From NCBI GenBank assembly GCA_021731625.1, contig JAKFXC010000031.1, positions 1-47,492 on the forward strand: a DNA stretch of 47,492 bases, given 5' to 3'. The notes under the pieces were generated by a model. It saw only the letters and a program-made list of their open reading frames with translations. It was not told where the DNA came from and made no database searches. This DNA comes from Candidatus Omnitrophota bacterium. Lineage in GTDB: Bacteria; Omnitrophota; Gorgyraeia; Zapsychrales; Fredricksoniimonadaceae. A program made the position numbers and the translations under genes. Positions 8,424 to 18,700 of the stretch are shown here, piece by piece; position 1 is the first letter of the stretch, and each line of letters begins with the position of its first letter.

Positions 8424-9167
8424 ATGGACCTGCTTCAAAGGTTGGACAAGGATGCTTACGGCTTGGTACGTTCGGCCGGGATGTTGGCGCAGGAGAGGCA
8501 TATGAATGCCTATTTGGTCGGCGGGCCGGTCAGAGATCTGTGCCTTAAGAATGTCAAAGGAGATTTGGATATCACAGTGGAAGGCGACGGTATGGCAGTT
8601 GCCAAGGCCTTTGCGTCGCAGCAGGGGGGAACGCTGACGCGGTACCCGGCGTTTAAGACCGCCACCGTGGCCTTGCCCCGTGGCCGCCAGGTGGACTTTG
8701 CCACCGCCCGCAAAGAGAAATATGTGCGCCCCGGGGCGTTCCCGGCGGTCACGGCTTCTCATATTCAGGACGATTTGTTCCGCCGGGACTTTTCCATCAA
8801 TGCCATGGCGGTTGCCATCACCCCCAGGCACTGGGGTGAGGTCAGGGATCCCTTTGACGGCCGCAAAGATTTGCGGGCCAAAAAAATCCGTGTCCTGCAT
8901 GAGGACAGTTTTATCGACGATCCAACCCGGATTTTGCGGGCCGCCCGTTTTCAGGCCCGGTTGGGCTTTACCGTCGAGAGGCACACCCTGACGCTGCTTA
9001 AAAACGCGGTGCGTCAAAACGCGTTGGATTCGATCAGGCCCCAGCGCTATCAGAAAGAGTACAAAAAAATTCTTCAGGAACCTGCGTCGGTGAAGGCGAT
9101 CAAGTTGTTAAGTTCCTGGGAAGCTTTGAGGGAGGTACCACATGTCACGCATGGACAGAGTCAATGA
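8424..9167 (+). CDS. Head-only CCA-adding enzyme / poly(A) polymerase family nucleotidyltransferase
   Basis: 247 aa, only the N-terminal part of the usual 400-450-aa class II tRNA nucleotidyltransferase. The catalytic head is intact: GGPVRD (33-38), metal-binding DLD (47-49), third carboxylate D91 in QVDFATA, RRDFSINAMA (120-129) and the neck motif DDPTRILRAARF (165-176). The body and tail domains that hold the tRNA elbow are missing, and the last residues run 26 nt into rbfA in another frame. Similar short forms may be normal in this lineage, or the gene may have lost its 3' half. It begins one base after the xerD stop codon. It could add CCA, CC or A to tRNA; the minus-strand tRNA-Arg here lacks an encoded CCA. 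Confidence 0.82.
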   Translation: MDLLQRLDKDAYGLVRSAGMLAQERHMNAYLVGGPVRDLCLKNVKGDLDITVEGDGMAVAKAFASQQGGTLTRYPAFKTATVALPRGRQVDFATARKEKYVRPGAFPAVTASHIQDDLFRRDFSINAMAVAITPRHWGEVRDPFDGRKDLRAKKIRVLHEDSFIDDPTRILRAARFQARLGFTVERHTLTLLKNAVRQNALDSIRPQRYQKEYKKILQEPASVKAIKLLSSWEALREVPHVTHGQSQ

Positions 9168-9498
9168 ATTGATCAAACGGGAAATCGGCAAGATGATTTT
9201 ATTCCAGGAGCTGCTGGACCCTCGCATCAATTTTGTCACCATCCAAGGAGTGGAAGTGAGCAAAGATTTGCAGCATGCCCGGGTGAAATTCAGCATTTTG
9301 TCTGACAAGCCGGAGGACATCCAGGGCGCCTCGGACGCCTTAAAGGCCGCCCGGAGCTATATCCGCAAGCTGATCGCCCAGAGGGTCAAGCTACGGTATA
9401 TTCCCGAGATTCAGTTTTATTACGACAAAGGCATCCAGTACGCCGCCCAAATTGACCAGACCCTGGAAGAGATCAAGAAACTTAAGGAGGCGCCATGA
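9142..9498 (+). CDS. rbfA: Ribosome-binding factor A
   Basis: 118 aa, typical size. RbfA is a KH-fold protein that matures the 30S subunit near helix 1 of 16S rRNA. Recognisable features are SRMDRVNELIKREIG at the start, LLDPRINFVTI, VEVSKDLQHARVKFSIL and the C-terminal LRYIPEIQFYYDKGIQYAAQI. GGGAGG lies just upstream of the ATG at 9142; M4 (9151) is an alternative start. It sits in the conserved order rbfA-nrnA-truB-ribF, but infB, the usual upstream partner, is replaced by the nucleotidyltransferase gene. Confidence 0.95.
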   Translation: MSRMDRVNELIKREIGKMILFQELLDPRINFVTIQGVEVSKDLQHARVKFSILSDKPEDIQGASDALKAARSYIRKLIAQRVKLRYIPEIQFYYDKGIQYAAQIDQTLEEIKKLKEAP

Positions 9499-10475
9499 CG
9501 GATGCGGCCCGCGACATTTTACGCCTGATTGACCGGCAGCAGCGGTTTATCATTACCACCCATCACAACCCCGATGCAGACGCCATCGCCGCGGCATTGT
9601 CGATGGCCATTTTTCTCAAAGCCAAGGGGAAGACGGTGCGGGTGCTCAATGAAGACCCGGTGCCGCACTGGCTGTCGTTTTTGCCGCGCGCCAATCTTTT
9701 TGAGCAAGCCTCCGCCGTTACAAAAATCAACTATGACGCCGCGATTGTGGTGGATTGCGGGGATTTCAACCGCGTCGGTGGCGTGCGCCAACTCCTGGAT
9801 CCCAAGAAGCCGGTCGTCAACATCGACCACCACATCACCAACAGCCGTTTTGGAGACCTGAATTGGGTGACGGCAGAGGTGTCATCGACGTGCGAAATTA
9901 TTTTTGATTTATTGGCGGCGGCCCGTTTCCGCATAAATAAAGCTTTGGCGGTGCTCTTGTATGCCGGCATTATGACGGACACCGGTTCCTTCCGTTATGA
10001 AAACACCACGTCCCGCACGCATGCCATTGCCGCCGCGCTGATGACCTACGGCATCGGGGCACAGGACCTGCATGATCGCCTGTATGTCGGGATCCCGGTC
10101 AGCGATATGCAGCATTTTATTGATGTCATTCATCGGGCGAAACTGTATTTGAACAATCGGGTGTATTGCGTGTCGTTGACCCGCGCCGCCGCGGTCGCCT
10201 TTTCAAAATCTTTTGATCTCAAAGACAAACTGTTTATTTTTTTGCGGGGGATCAAAGGCATTGAAGTGGCGGTCATCCTGACGGAGCTGAGCGCCAAAGA
10301 GGTGCGGGTGAATTTCCGCAGCCAAAGCGATTTTGATGTTGCCAAACTAGCATTGGGATTTCACGGCGGGGGGCACACCAAAGCCGCGGGCGGCAAATTT
10401 TTTGGCCCTATCGCTGAAGCCGAGAGAAAAATCTTGGCCGCGATCAGAAAACAATTGGGGAGCAGGGCCATATGA
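9495..10475 (+). CDS. nrnA: DHH-family phosphoesterase, NrnA-like oligoribonuclease / pAp phosphatase
   Basis: 326 aa. NrnA-type enzymes degrade short oligoribonucleotides and often dephosphorylate 3',5'-pAp. Motifs: HNPDADA (24-30), DCGD (87-90), DHH (111-113) and the DHHA1-domain signature HGGGHTKAAGG near residue 295. These supply the Mn-binding aspartates and histidines. The start overlaps the rbfA stop (ATGA) and its stop overlaps truB the same way, the classic rbfA-nrnA-truB arrangement. Confidence 0.93.
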   Translation: MTDAARDILRLIDRQQRFIITTHHNPDADAIAAALSMAIFLKAKGKTVRVLNEDPVPHWLSFLPRANLFEQASAVTKINYDAAIVVDCGDFNRVGGVRQLLDPKKPVVNIDHHITNSRFGDLNWVTAEVSSTCEIIFDLLAAARFRINKALAVLLYAGIMTDTGSFRYENTTSRTHAIAAALMTYGIGAQDLHDRLYVGIPVSDMQHFIDVIHRAKLYLNNRVYCVSLTRAAAVAFSKSFDLKDKLFIFLRGIKGIEVAVILTELSAKEVRVNFRSQSDFDVAKLALGFHGGGHTKAAGGKFFGPIAEAERKILAAIRKQLGSRAI

Positions 10476-11155
10476 TGACGGTGGAAAAACAAGGGGTGCT
10501 GATTGTCAATAAGCCGCCGGGCATCACCTCGCATGATGTGGTGGGGTTTATCCGCCGCAAATTCAACATGCGCCGCGTGGGCCATGCCGGCACCCTGGAC
10601 CCTTTGGCCACCGGTGTGTTAGTCGTCTTGTTGGGCAAATCCACCAAACTTTTCGACCGCTTTGTGGCGTACGATAAATCCTACCGCGCCACCCTGCGTC
10701 TGGGCGTTAAGACCACCACGGCGGACATTATGGGTAAGGTGGTGGAAGAAAAACCCTTTGCTGGCATCGACCGTCCGCAGGTGGAAGCTGTTTTGGGCCG
10801 TTTCCGGGGAGAGATCGAGCAGCGGCCGCCCATGGTCTCGGCGGTCAAGCACCAGGGGCAGCGTCTCTACAAGCTGGCCCGTCAAGGCAAAGAGGTAGAA
10901 CGCACCCCGCGCAAGGTGCGCATTGATGAACTAACGCTGTTAAATTTTTCCTTACCCGACGTGGAATTTTTCATGTCGTGCTCGAAAGGTACCTATGTGC
11001 GGCAGCTGGCGGAAGACGTGGGCGATGTATTGGGCTGCGGCGCCTGCATCAGCCAGATCGAACGCACCAAAGTAGGGCCCTTCGACATTTCTCAGGCCGC
11101 CATATTAGAGGAAATTGATGAACGTCATATCCAGCAATTCCATCGCCCGGCGTAA
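10472..11155 (+). CDS. truB: tRNA pseudouridine(55) synthase TruB
   Basis: 227 aa, a compact TruB. It makes pseudouridine 55 in the T loop of tRNAs. The catalytic aspartate is D43 in AGTLDPLATG. Other family blocks are LIVNKPPGITSHDVV at the N-terminus, RPPMVSAVKHQGQRLYKLAR and CSKGTYVRQLAEDVG. The C-terminal PUA domain found in many TruB proteins is absent or very short. It overlaps nrnA by ATGA; ribF starts inside its last codons. Confidence 0.95.
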   Translation: MMTVEKQGVLIVNKPPGITSHDVVGFIRRKFNMRRVGHAGTLDPLATGVLVVLLGKSTKLFDRFVAYDKSYRATLRLGVKTTTADIMGKVVEEKPFAGIDRPQVEAVLGRFRGEIEQRPPMVSAVKHQGQRLYKLARQGKEVERTPRKVRIDELTLLNFSLPDVEFFMSCSKGTYVRQLAEDVGDVLGCGACISQIERTKVGPFDISQAAILEEIDERHIQQFHRPA

Positions 11156-12053
11156 ACTTAAGGCCTGCGCCTTGGCTATCGGCATCTTCGACGGCCTGCA
11201 CCGGGGGCATCAGTATTTGCTCAAACGTATGCTGCGCAAGGCCAAGGCCCTCAAAGCTCAGAGCCTGGTGGTGACTTTTTATCCGCACCCGGCCCATGTG
11301 CTCAACCCGCAGGTGGATTTGCGGTATCTCGCGTCGTTGGAACACCGTCTGCAATTGTTGGCTGGCTTAAGGGTCGATGTGTGCCTGGTCTTGCGCTTCA
11401 CCAAAAAATTCGCCACCATGAAGCCGGAACTATTTATTCGGGACCTGGTCCAGCGTTTGGGTGCGCGGGCCATTTTTGTGGGCGAAGATTTCCGCTTCGG
11501 CAAAGACCGTTCCGGCGACGTCAAACTTTTTAAGCAGCTGGCCGTCGAATATGGGTATCAGATGTGCGGCGTCAAAGCCCTGACCGATGCCCAGGGGCCG
11601 GTCAGCAGCACCCGCATCCGGCAGCTGGTGTCCGCTGGTGATTTAGCTGCAGCTCGCCGTTTACTTGGCAGGCCTTTTTCCGTTTTGGGCAGGGTGGTTC
11701 GAGGCAGCGGCCGGGGAAAGCTATTAGGCTATCCAACCGCCAATTTAGTGTATAATAACAAAGGGGAATCAGGCCGCATCCTTCCTCCGCATGGCGTTTA
11801 TGCGGTTCGGCTGATATGGCGAGGAAAAACGTATAAAGGGGCGGCCAACCTGGGGGTGCGTCCGTCGTTTAAAGAAAAGAGTTCCCAGCTGCGTTTGGAA
11901 GTGCACATTTTAGATTTTCATGGCCGACTATACGGCGAGGAAGTGGAAGTTTTGTTTATTAAGAGCATCCGGCAGGAGCGGGCGTTTGCCGATCCCGCCC
12001 AATTGGCGCAACAAATTCAAAAGGACATTGCCGTAGCTCTCAAACTCTTATGA
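11118..12053 (+). CDS. ribF: Bifunctional riboflavin kinase / FAD synthetase
   Basis: 311 aa. RibF converts riboflavin to FMN and then FAD. The FAD-synthetase nucleotidyl-transferase half shows GIFDGLHRGH (22-31) and SSTRIRQLV. The riboflavin-kinase half begins with FSVLGRVVRGSGRGKLLGYPTANL and contains GVYAVRL and NLGVRPSF. The ATG at 11118 is preferred over the adjacent TTG at 11115; AGAGGA lies upstream. The start overlaps the 3' end of truB by 38 nt. The stop overlaps the start of the glycoside hydrolase (ATGA at 12050). Confidence 0.95.
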   Translation: MNVISSNSIARRKLKACALAIGIFDGLHRGHQYLLKRMLRKAKALKAQSLVVTFYPHPAHVLNPQVDLRYLASLEHRLQLLAGLRVDVCLVLRFTKKFATMKPELFIRDLVQRLGARAIFVGEDFRFGKDRSGDVKLFKQLAVEYGYQMCGVKALTDAQGPVSSTRIRQLVSAGDLAAARRLLGRPFSVLGRVVRGSGRGKLLGYPTANLVYNNKGESGRILPPHGVYAVRLIWRGKTYKGAANLGVRPSFKEKSSQLRLEVHILDFHGRLYGEEVEVLFIKSIRQERAFADPAQLAQQIQKDIAVALKLL

Positions 12054-15000
12054 AAAAAATTATTCTGCTGATTTGTTCGATATGGATCGCGGTCCCCGCC
12101 GCTGCCGAACCATTGGTCAAAGTCGAAGGCCGCAAACTTTTGACGGATTTCAATCAAACTGGAACTTATCAACCCTACGTCATCAAAGGGGTGGGATATA
12201 ACCCTGACCCCATCGGTCGGCACCCCAGCGATTGGGGGTATGCGCCGTCGGACCCGCGGCCGATCCACAATATTTTTAATGATCCGGACATCCTCAACCG
12301 CGATTTTCCAATCATCAAGGCAATGGGTGCCAACACCATCCGCATTTGGGGCGGCCAAGACAGTTCCCAACGGTCAGGGACCGTGGTGCGGTTTCCCAAT
12401 CGTTTGACCCAAACCACCCTCGACATTGCGGAAGCCAACGGAATTAAAGTGATCGCCGGTTTTTGGGTAAACGGGCTGGGCGGCTACAGCTGCACCAACG
12501 GGCAGTCGGTGTATGGCACCGGCATCGACGTCAAAGATCCAAACATGCGCAACCAGCTCATGCAAAACTTTAAGGCCTATGTCCGTGCATTTAAGGATCA
12601 CAAAGCGATTTTATTTTGGGCGATCGGCAATGAAAATAATCTGCAGTTTAATTACAGCGACCCGCAGCAGATCCGGGCCTGGTATTCCCTCGTCAATGAC
12701 ATGGCCAAAGCGGCCCATGAGGTTGAGGGTCCTAATTATCACCCGGTTGCAGTGGTCAACGGTGACTTAGGGTTTGTGGGCGATGCGAACGCCTCATCGG
12801 CAGACGCCCAAATGCCTGACCTTGACATTTGGGGAAGCAATGTGTACCGAGGGCAATCATTTGGCAATTTATTTTCGTCGTATAAGAGTTTGTCCACCAA
12901 GCCGCTGTGGATCTCAGAATTTGGGCTGGACGCGTGGCATGTGGATGACCCGGCTAAACAGAATCCTGATATTGGCCATGAAGACACCCTGCTGCAAGCG
13001 CAATGGGACGGCAACTTGTGGGATGAAATTGCCGCTAATACCGACGTTGCCATTGGAGGGACGATCATGGCGTATTCAGACCAGTGGTGGCAGCCCTACG
13101 AATGGTTGTGCGGCTCATCCAGTGAATACTGCAACGGCACTCAAAATCATTTCGGCACCGGGCCGCGGGACATCAGTTGCCCGGTGGACGGCATACCCGA
13201 TACTTATCCCGCCGCAGCGGACCAATACGACAATCAGGAATGGTACGGCATGGTCTCCATCCGCAAGAACCCGGACCCTAAGAAGCCCGATATCGTGACC
13301 CCTCGGCCGGTGTATGCCACCTTGCAATCCAAATTCGTGGCCTCCGATCCGGAAACCAACCAGGCCCTGGCCACCGCCGGGACCTCGGTCACAGCTTCCA
13401 GCACTTTTAATGACCCAAACTATCCGCAGCTTCATTTTGCAGCAACATCGATTAATGACGGTGAAGCGGCCGGCGCCAATTGGGAACGGGACGGGGGATG
13501 GAACGACGGGACATTCAACGCCTTTCCCGATCGGGTAGATTTTAATTTCAACGGCTTAAAAACCATCACCCGGGCGGTGGTGTACACCGTTCAGGATCAT
13601 TATCAATCCCCGACGCAGCCGGATGAGACCATGACCTTTAATTTGTATGGGATTACGGATTTTATGGTCTTGGGCTGGGACGGACGGCAATGGCAGGTGC
13701 TGGGCAGTGTGCACAATAACAACTTGGTCAAACGCACCGTGACCTTTGCCCCATTTACCACCGACCGCATCCGCATTGAAATCACCAATGCCAAGGCCGG
13801 GTATTCCAGGATCACCGAAGTTGAGGCGTGGGGAACGAGCGTCACCGAGGTTCCCTTTATCACGCTGCTCTCGCCGAGTGGCGGGGACGTGTGGGAAACC
13901 GCCCAAGTTAAGACCATCACCTGGAAGGCCTCGAGCGACATCCGTCGCATTGCCATTGATCTGCATAATGGATTTGCAGGCTTTAAGCTAACCGAGGATG
14001 TTCCCAACACCGGCAGCTATACGTTTACTAAAGATTTTTTGGGGAACTACCTTTTTCCGGGGAATTACCGCGTGTTTATCCGAGACGCGGATCATCCGGA
14101 GGTAAACGCGCAAAGTTCTGGGTCCGTCCACGTCGTCGGGTTGGTACCAACCCGGGTCGTGCTGCGGACGTTTTTTAGTCCGGCACCGCAAGCAAACCGG
14201 GTAAGTTTTCTTGCCGAAGTGTTTCCTCCCTTCGCCGAGGGTTCGGTGAATTTTTTGGATGGCAATGTCTCCATACCTGGCTGCCAGCCAGAACTCACCC
14301 GCGGGGGCGCGTTTTGTGAAACGGATGATCTCAGCCCAGGGGAACACATCATCCGTGCGGTTTATCATGGCAATGCATCCTTTGCTTCTGCGACCAGCAA
14401 TTCCGTTGTTCAAGTCATTACGGCTCCGTCGCAATTAAAGGCCTTTGATTTAGGAATCGATGTGGACCGTGTCGGTCAACCCAATCGGTTGAAACCGGAT
14501 GGGGCGCCGGATGATCGTATTCACCTGGAGGGCTTGCATGCCGGTGAGATCGTTAAATTGCGGATCGAAAATGACAACGTGGGGGTTTGGGAATCGCCCT
14601 TTAACGGTATTAATTGGAATCCGCTGATGGTGCGCGATGGCAACGAAGCAGACATTTGGTTTTCGCAGTTTCCATCGAAAAGTTTTAGGGTATTTCTTGA
14701 ATATGCCGATGGCCATAAAGAGTCGGCCGATGCGTTAAAATCGTCACCGAACGGCACGGATGAGGCCGAGTTTGTTTCACAAATGGTCCCGCTGGTGATG
14801 GTCCCTGGTCAAGTGGGGCAGGTCAGGATCACGATGCGAAACACAGGAACCAGCACCTGGCAACCCGACAGCAGTGCCCTGTCCAGTTACGTTTTAAGCC
14901 TAACACCGGCCGCCAGCCAGGTTTGGGGTGTTCATAAAGTGGGCGTGCCACGCTCGCCCATTTTGCCCGGCCGCAGCGTTGACTTTGAATTCTCGATTGT

Positions 15001-15643
15001 GGCCCCCGGGCCAGGCGCTTACCACTTTCAATGGCACATGGCCCATGAAAGTGTTGGCACCGGTCCTGCCTTTGGTCAGCCCACCGCAGATCTCATTATT
15101 AACGTCGAACCTCAAGACGGGCCGCTCAATGTGGCCTTGTCCTCCGCCGGAGCAGTGGCTAGCAGCTCCAGCACGTTCGATCATAAAGAATATCCCCAGC
15201 TGCATTTTTCCGTCAGCTCGATCAATGATAACGACCACAGCGGTGGCAATTGGGAGTCGAACGGCGGTTGGAATGATGATACACCGGGCATATATCCCGA
15301 CCATGTGCAGATTGATTTTAATGGCTTCCATTCAATCAACAAGGTGGTGGTCTACACGCTCAAGGACAATTACGGCCGTCATGACGGGCAGGATGATCCG
15401 GGTGAGAACGCCACATTTAGCAAGTATGGGGTGGTTGATTTTAAAATCCAATCCCGGCAAAATGGCAAATGGGTGGATGTCCCGGGCGCAGTCATCGTGG
15501 GCAACCGCAACATCAAACGAACCATCCAATGGGCATCGCCGGTTCTGACCGACGCCATCCGGGTCGTGGTCACCAGTGCCATGGCCCAATATTCCCGCAT
15601 TGTGGAAGTGGAAGCTTGGGAGGAGAGCAGCAACGGAATTTGA
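12050..15643 (+). CDS. Exported multidomain glycoside hydrolase (clan GH-A) with two discoidin-like domains
   Basis: 1197 aa with a signal peptide (1-19, cut after AAA). Residues about 20-430 form a GH2/GH5-like TIM barrel: acid/base E195 in WAIGNEN and nucleophile E290 in WISEFGLD, a spacing usual for clan GH-A. An F5/8-type-C-like domain (about 445-595) and a near-duplicate at the C-terminus (about 1031-1190) share TSINDG/SSINDN, GGWND, VVYT and SRI-EVEAW. Between them lie Ig-like regions: SPSGGDVWETAQVKTITW near 605, a Big-type repeat near 700-790, and an NBR1-like Ig domain near 905-1020 (MRNTGTSTW, FQWHMAHE). It probably binds and cuts a polysaccharide outside the cytoplasm. The start is coupled to ribF by ATGA, an odd partner for an exported enzyme. 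The exact GH family cannot be fixed by eye. Confidence 0.85.
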   Translation: MKKIILLICSIWIAVPAAAEPLVKVEGRKLLTDFNQTGTYQPYVIKGVGYNPDPIGRHPSDWGYAPSDPRPIHNIFNDPDILNRDFPIIKAMGANTIRIWGGQDSSQRSGTVVRFPNRLTQTTLDIAEANGIKVIAGFWVNGLGGYSCTNGQSVYGTGIDVKDPNMRNQLMQNFKAYVRAFKDHKAILFWAIGNENNLQFNYSDPQQIRAWYSLVNDMAKAAHEVEGPNYHPVAVVNGDLGFVGDANASSADAQMPDLDIWGSNVYRGQSFGNLFSSYKSLSTKPLWISEFGLDAWHVDDPAKQNPDIGHEDTLLQAQWDGNLWDEIAANTDVAIGGTIMAYSDQWWQPYEWLCGSSSEYCNGTQNHFGTGPRDISCPVDGIPDTYPAAADQYDNQEWYGMVSIRKNPDPKKPDIVTPRPVYATLQSKFVASDPETNQALATAGTSVTASSTFNDPNYPQLHFAATSINDGEAAGANWERDGGWNDGTFNAFPDRVDFNFNGLKTITRAVVYTVQDHYQSPTQPDETMTFNLYGITDFMVLGWDGRQWQVLGSVHNNNLVKRTVTFAPFTTDRIRIEITNAKAGYSRITEVEAWGTSVTEVPFITLLSPSGGDVWETAQVKTITWKASSDIRRIAIDLHNGFAGFKLTEDVPNTGSYTFTKDFLGNYLFPGNYRVFIRDADHPEVNAQSSGSVHVVGLVPTRVVLRTFFSPAPQANRVSFLAEVFPPFAEGSVNFLDGNVSIPGCQPELTRGGAFCETDDLSPGEHIIRAVYHGNASFASATSNSVVQVITAPSQLKAFDLGIDVDRVGQPNRLKPDGAPDDRIHLEGLHAGEIVKLRIENDNVGVWESPFNGINWNPLMVRDGNEADIWFSQFPSKSFRVFLEYADGHKESADALKSSPNGTDEAEFVSQMVPLVMVPGQVGQVRITMRNTGTSTWQPDSSALSSYVLSLTPAASQVWGVHKVGVPRSPILPGRSVDFEFSIVAPGPGAYHFQWHMAHESVGTGPAFGQPTADLIINVEPQDGPLNVALSSAGAVASSSSTFDHKEYPQLHFSVSSINDNDHSGGNWESNGGWNDDTPGIYPDHVQIDFNGFHSINKVVVYTLKDNYGRHDGQDDPGENATFSKYGVVDFKIQSRQNGKWVDVPGAVIVGNRNIKRTIQWASPVLTDAIRVVVTSAMAQYSRIVEVEAWEESSNGI

Positions 15644-15654
15644 GCCAGAATTTG

Positions 15655-15675
15655 AGCCAACTTGGCTTGTTTTTT
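15655..15675 (+). terminator. Weak rho-independent terminator after the glycoside hydrolase gene
   Basis: AGCCA (15655-15659) and TGGCT (15663-15667) form a short stem with a 3-nt loop, followed by TGTTTTTTG. The stem is short, so termination is probably partial. Confidence 0.4.
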
Positions 15676-15694
15676 GCCCTAGGTATGGTATCCT
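15667..15694 (+). promoter_or_regulatory. Candidate promoter for module family member 2
   Basis: TTGTTT (15667-15672), 16-nt spacer, TATCCT (15689-15694). The same pair of hexamers occurs upstream of the related gene at 40324. Here the 5' leader would be about 60 nt and carries AAGGAG (15753-15758) close to the ATG at 15762. Confidence 0.45.
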
Positions 15695-15761
15695 TTCTGC
15701 AGTCTTCAAAACAACTTCTCTATAAACTTAACTTACGAATTTATTAACCTTTAAGGAGTCT

Positions 15762-18700
15762 ATGCACCGTAAACCCCTACACATTTTTATTATTTTTAGT
15801 TTTTTACTCGTCGGCTTAGCTCCTTCCAAGACCATCGCATCGGAAGTACTCAATCTTCCTAAACCGGGAGCCATGGTCCACTTAAGTCCTGCATTTGAAC
15901 CGGTTTTGCTGAAAGGCATAAAACTCCATCCTGAAAACCCCTTGCAATTTGATTTTTTGGTGGATCCCGGCCAGAGCAACCTGACCGGCGATCCCCTTAA
16001 AGAAGACTCCACCCGTCTCATAAAATACTTTTTGGCCTCTTTGACGGTCCCTGATCAAGACTTGTGGGTCAATCTTTCTCCTTATGAAAAAGACCGCATT
16101 GTGCCTGAAAGTCTGGGGATCACCGAGATGGGCCGCGATTTGCTGGCTCAGGATTACATTTTAAAACAGTTGACATCATCGCTGGTATATCCCGACGAAA
16201 AGACCGGAAAAGAGTTTTGGGCCCGTATTTATAGTAAAGCTAGGGAAAAGTTTGGAAGCACGGCGGTAAAGACCTACAACAAAGTCTGGATCCTTCCTGA
16301 TCGCGCTACGGTGTACGAACACAACGGGGCTGCGTATGTGCTGGACAGCCATTTGAAAGTCATGCTGGATGAAGACTATCTGGCCTCTCAAAAAAATACT
16401 AAGGTAGCTAGATCCCCGAAGGGGAGTACCACTTATTTCGGGGCAGCGAGTCAAATTGTGAGGGAAGTCCTGCTCCCGGAAATCGAAAGAGAAGTCAATG
16501 AGGGGAAAAATTTTCAGACCCTCAGGCAAATCAACAATGCCTTGATTCTAGCGGTGTGGTACAAGCAGAATTTGAAAGAAACGTTATTAGGGCAGGTCTA
16601 CGTGAATCAAAATAAAGTCAAAGGCATTGATCTGCAAGACCGGTCCTTGAAGGAAAAGATTTACAATCGGTATCTGGAGGCTTTCAAGAAGGGCGTTTAT
16701 GATTTCATTAAAGAAGATTATGATCCCCAGACTAACCAGACGGTAGCGCGAAAATATTTTTCCGGCGGATACAATGCGGTTAGGGTAAGAACTGCCGTGC
16801 GAACGATCCGAGGAGACCCTAGCCAACTGCCTCGAGAGTTGCGCAACTCCGTCGCCAATTCCAAAGATATTTATCTCGTCCGCGCGGGCTTAAGCGACGC
16901 TGCCGAGCTATCGCGTCAAGACCGGGTGCAAGAAATTAAAGAAAGCAAATATCAAGGATTCCCGGTGATTGAGGAAAAAGCATTGCCTGACTGGATGTTG
17001 AATGTCTTGAGTTTTTACAATTCCCTGGGGCCGAACAAGAGTAACGTCGCCAAGGACATGGTGCAGTCCAAACGATCACGGGCAGGCTATGATTTTAAAG
17101 AGATTTTAAGGATTGAGAAAGACGGAGATCACTTCCTCATTGCCACGAACGATGTTCTGCAAGATCCTGATGAAATTTTCATGGAAAGATTTCAGCCCAA
17201 ATATCTGTCCAACTATCTCCGGTGGAAAGCTGGCACCCGAAGCAAAGCCATTGCGGGATTGGGATTGTACTTAAATGGCATCAATGTCCCCAAGCTTGCC
17301 TATTTAAGAGAGCAGGGCATATTCGATCTTTTTAAGAATGGTGATGATTTTCGCACCGTTTCCATGGCCGATATCGTCGCCTATGTCCGCACCTTCGAAC
17401 CGCCTTTCAATACGCCCAACGATCAACATTTGCACGCCGCCATGAGGATCCTAGAATCTTTTGGGTGGTTGATCCGCAGCACTGAGAAAGAAACGGCATC
17501 GCCCAGCGATCTCATGGAGTTTATATTGACGGATAAGGGGAAAGAGGCCATTAGGGCCATCTCACCGCTTTTTTCCGATGTCAGGGATTTTATGCCGGAA
17601 TCCATCCGCTTCGGCGATTATTTGATGGGCCGCCCCAATGCGCCTGAAATCAAGAGAGGCCTGACCCTCAAAGGTCTGGTCCAAGACTCTTTACAAGGTT
17701 GGGGAATCAAGGTTCAGAATAAGGAGTTGTTTAAGCAACTCAACGGCTTCCTGGATGGATATTTAATCGGTCACTTGGTGATTGCCTTGTCCGAAGAAGG
17801 GATCTTCGAGAAGTTTGATTCCGAGTTGACGATCGATATCAATGATCTTCTGGGCAACCCGCAAGAATTGGAAGCGGCTTTTGATCTTTTTCAGAAAGCC
17901 GGCTTTGTTGAGAAAGTCGCCGACCGAAAATATAAGATGACCGAAGAAGGTTTGGCGCCGTTCACCTATTCCTTAAACTACGGAACATCCATCTCCTATG
18001 ACCCTTTGCAAAAACTTGAGAAAGTGGCGATGTTCGGCGACATTGCCAATGTCCCCCGCACCCGGCCGGATGGTTCCGAATCCTTGGTCGACCGTAAACG
18101 GAATATTGAAGCTTCAAGAAAAAACCACATTCCCTATTTTCGGCACATCATTAGAACCAAATTGATCGAAAAGATCGTAGAGCCCATCTTTCCCGGTGGT
18201 GAAATCCCGGTGGGGCTTAAACGTCAGATCGACCAAGGGAAGAAGCTTGTTCTTGTATGGGCGGATACAGGATCCGGCGAGGGGGAGTTTTTAAAATTTA
18301 TCTATAAACGGGTGATGCTCATCCTCGGGCATTTGGTAAGGAACAAGGAAATGTATTTAGAGATGGTGGGGATTGACAAATATGCCATTTCCCGAGATTC
18401 CACGGAAGCTCGACTTAATGCCTTTGGCATACCGAATACGGTTTTGGAAGGAGACATCACCACTCCCGAGGAAAATATTCGCCTTGTGGAGGAAAAAATG
18501 AAAGCGAAGTACGGTCAGGATGCCATAATAATGATAAAGGATGTCACTTCATTTTTACCTCACAATCGTGATTTCGAAGGGGTCCAGGACGTTGCCGCGG
18601 CACAGCAAATCAAATCCAAATCGACCACGGTGGTGGGTTGGATGGGACAGGTCATCCCCAATAATTATTTCGAACAAAATTTAAGAGAGTATTTTGGAAA

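Noticed and set aside
8247-9017. 256-codon minus-strand frame opposite xerD and the nucleotidyltransferase gene
   Set aside because: It lies antisense to two well-supported genes, encodes no recognisable motif, and is explained by G/C-rich codon bias.
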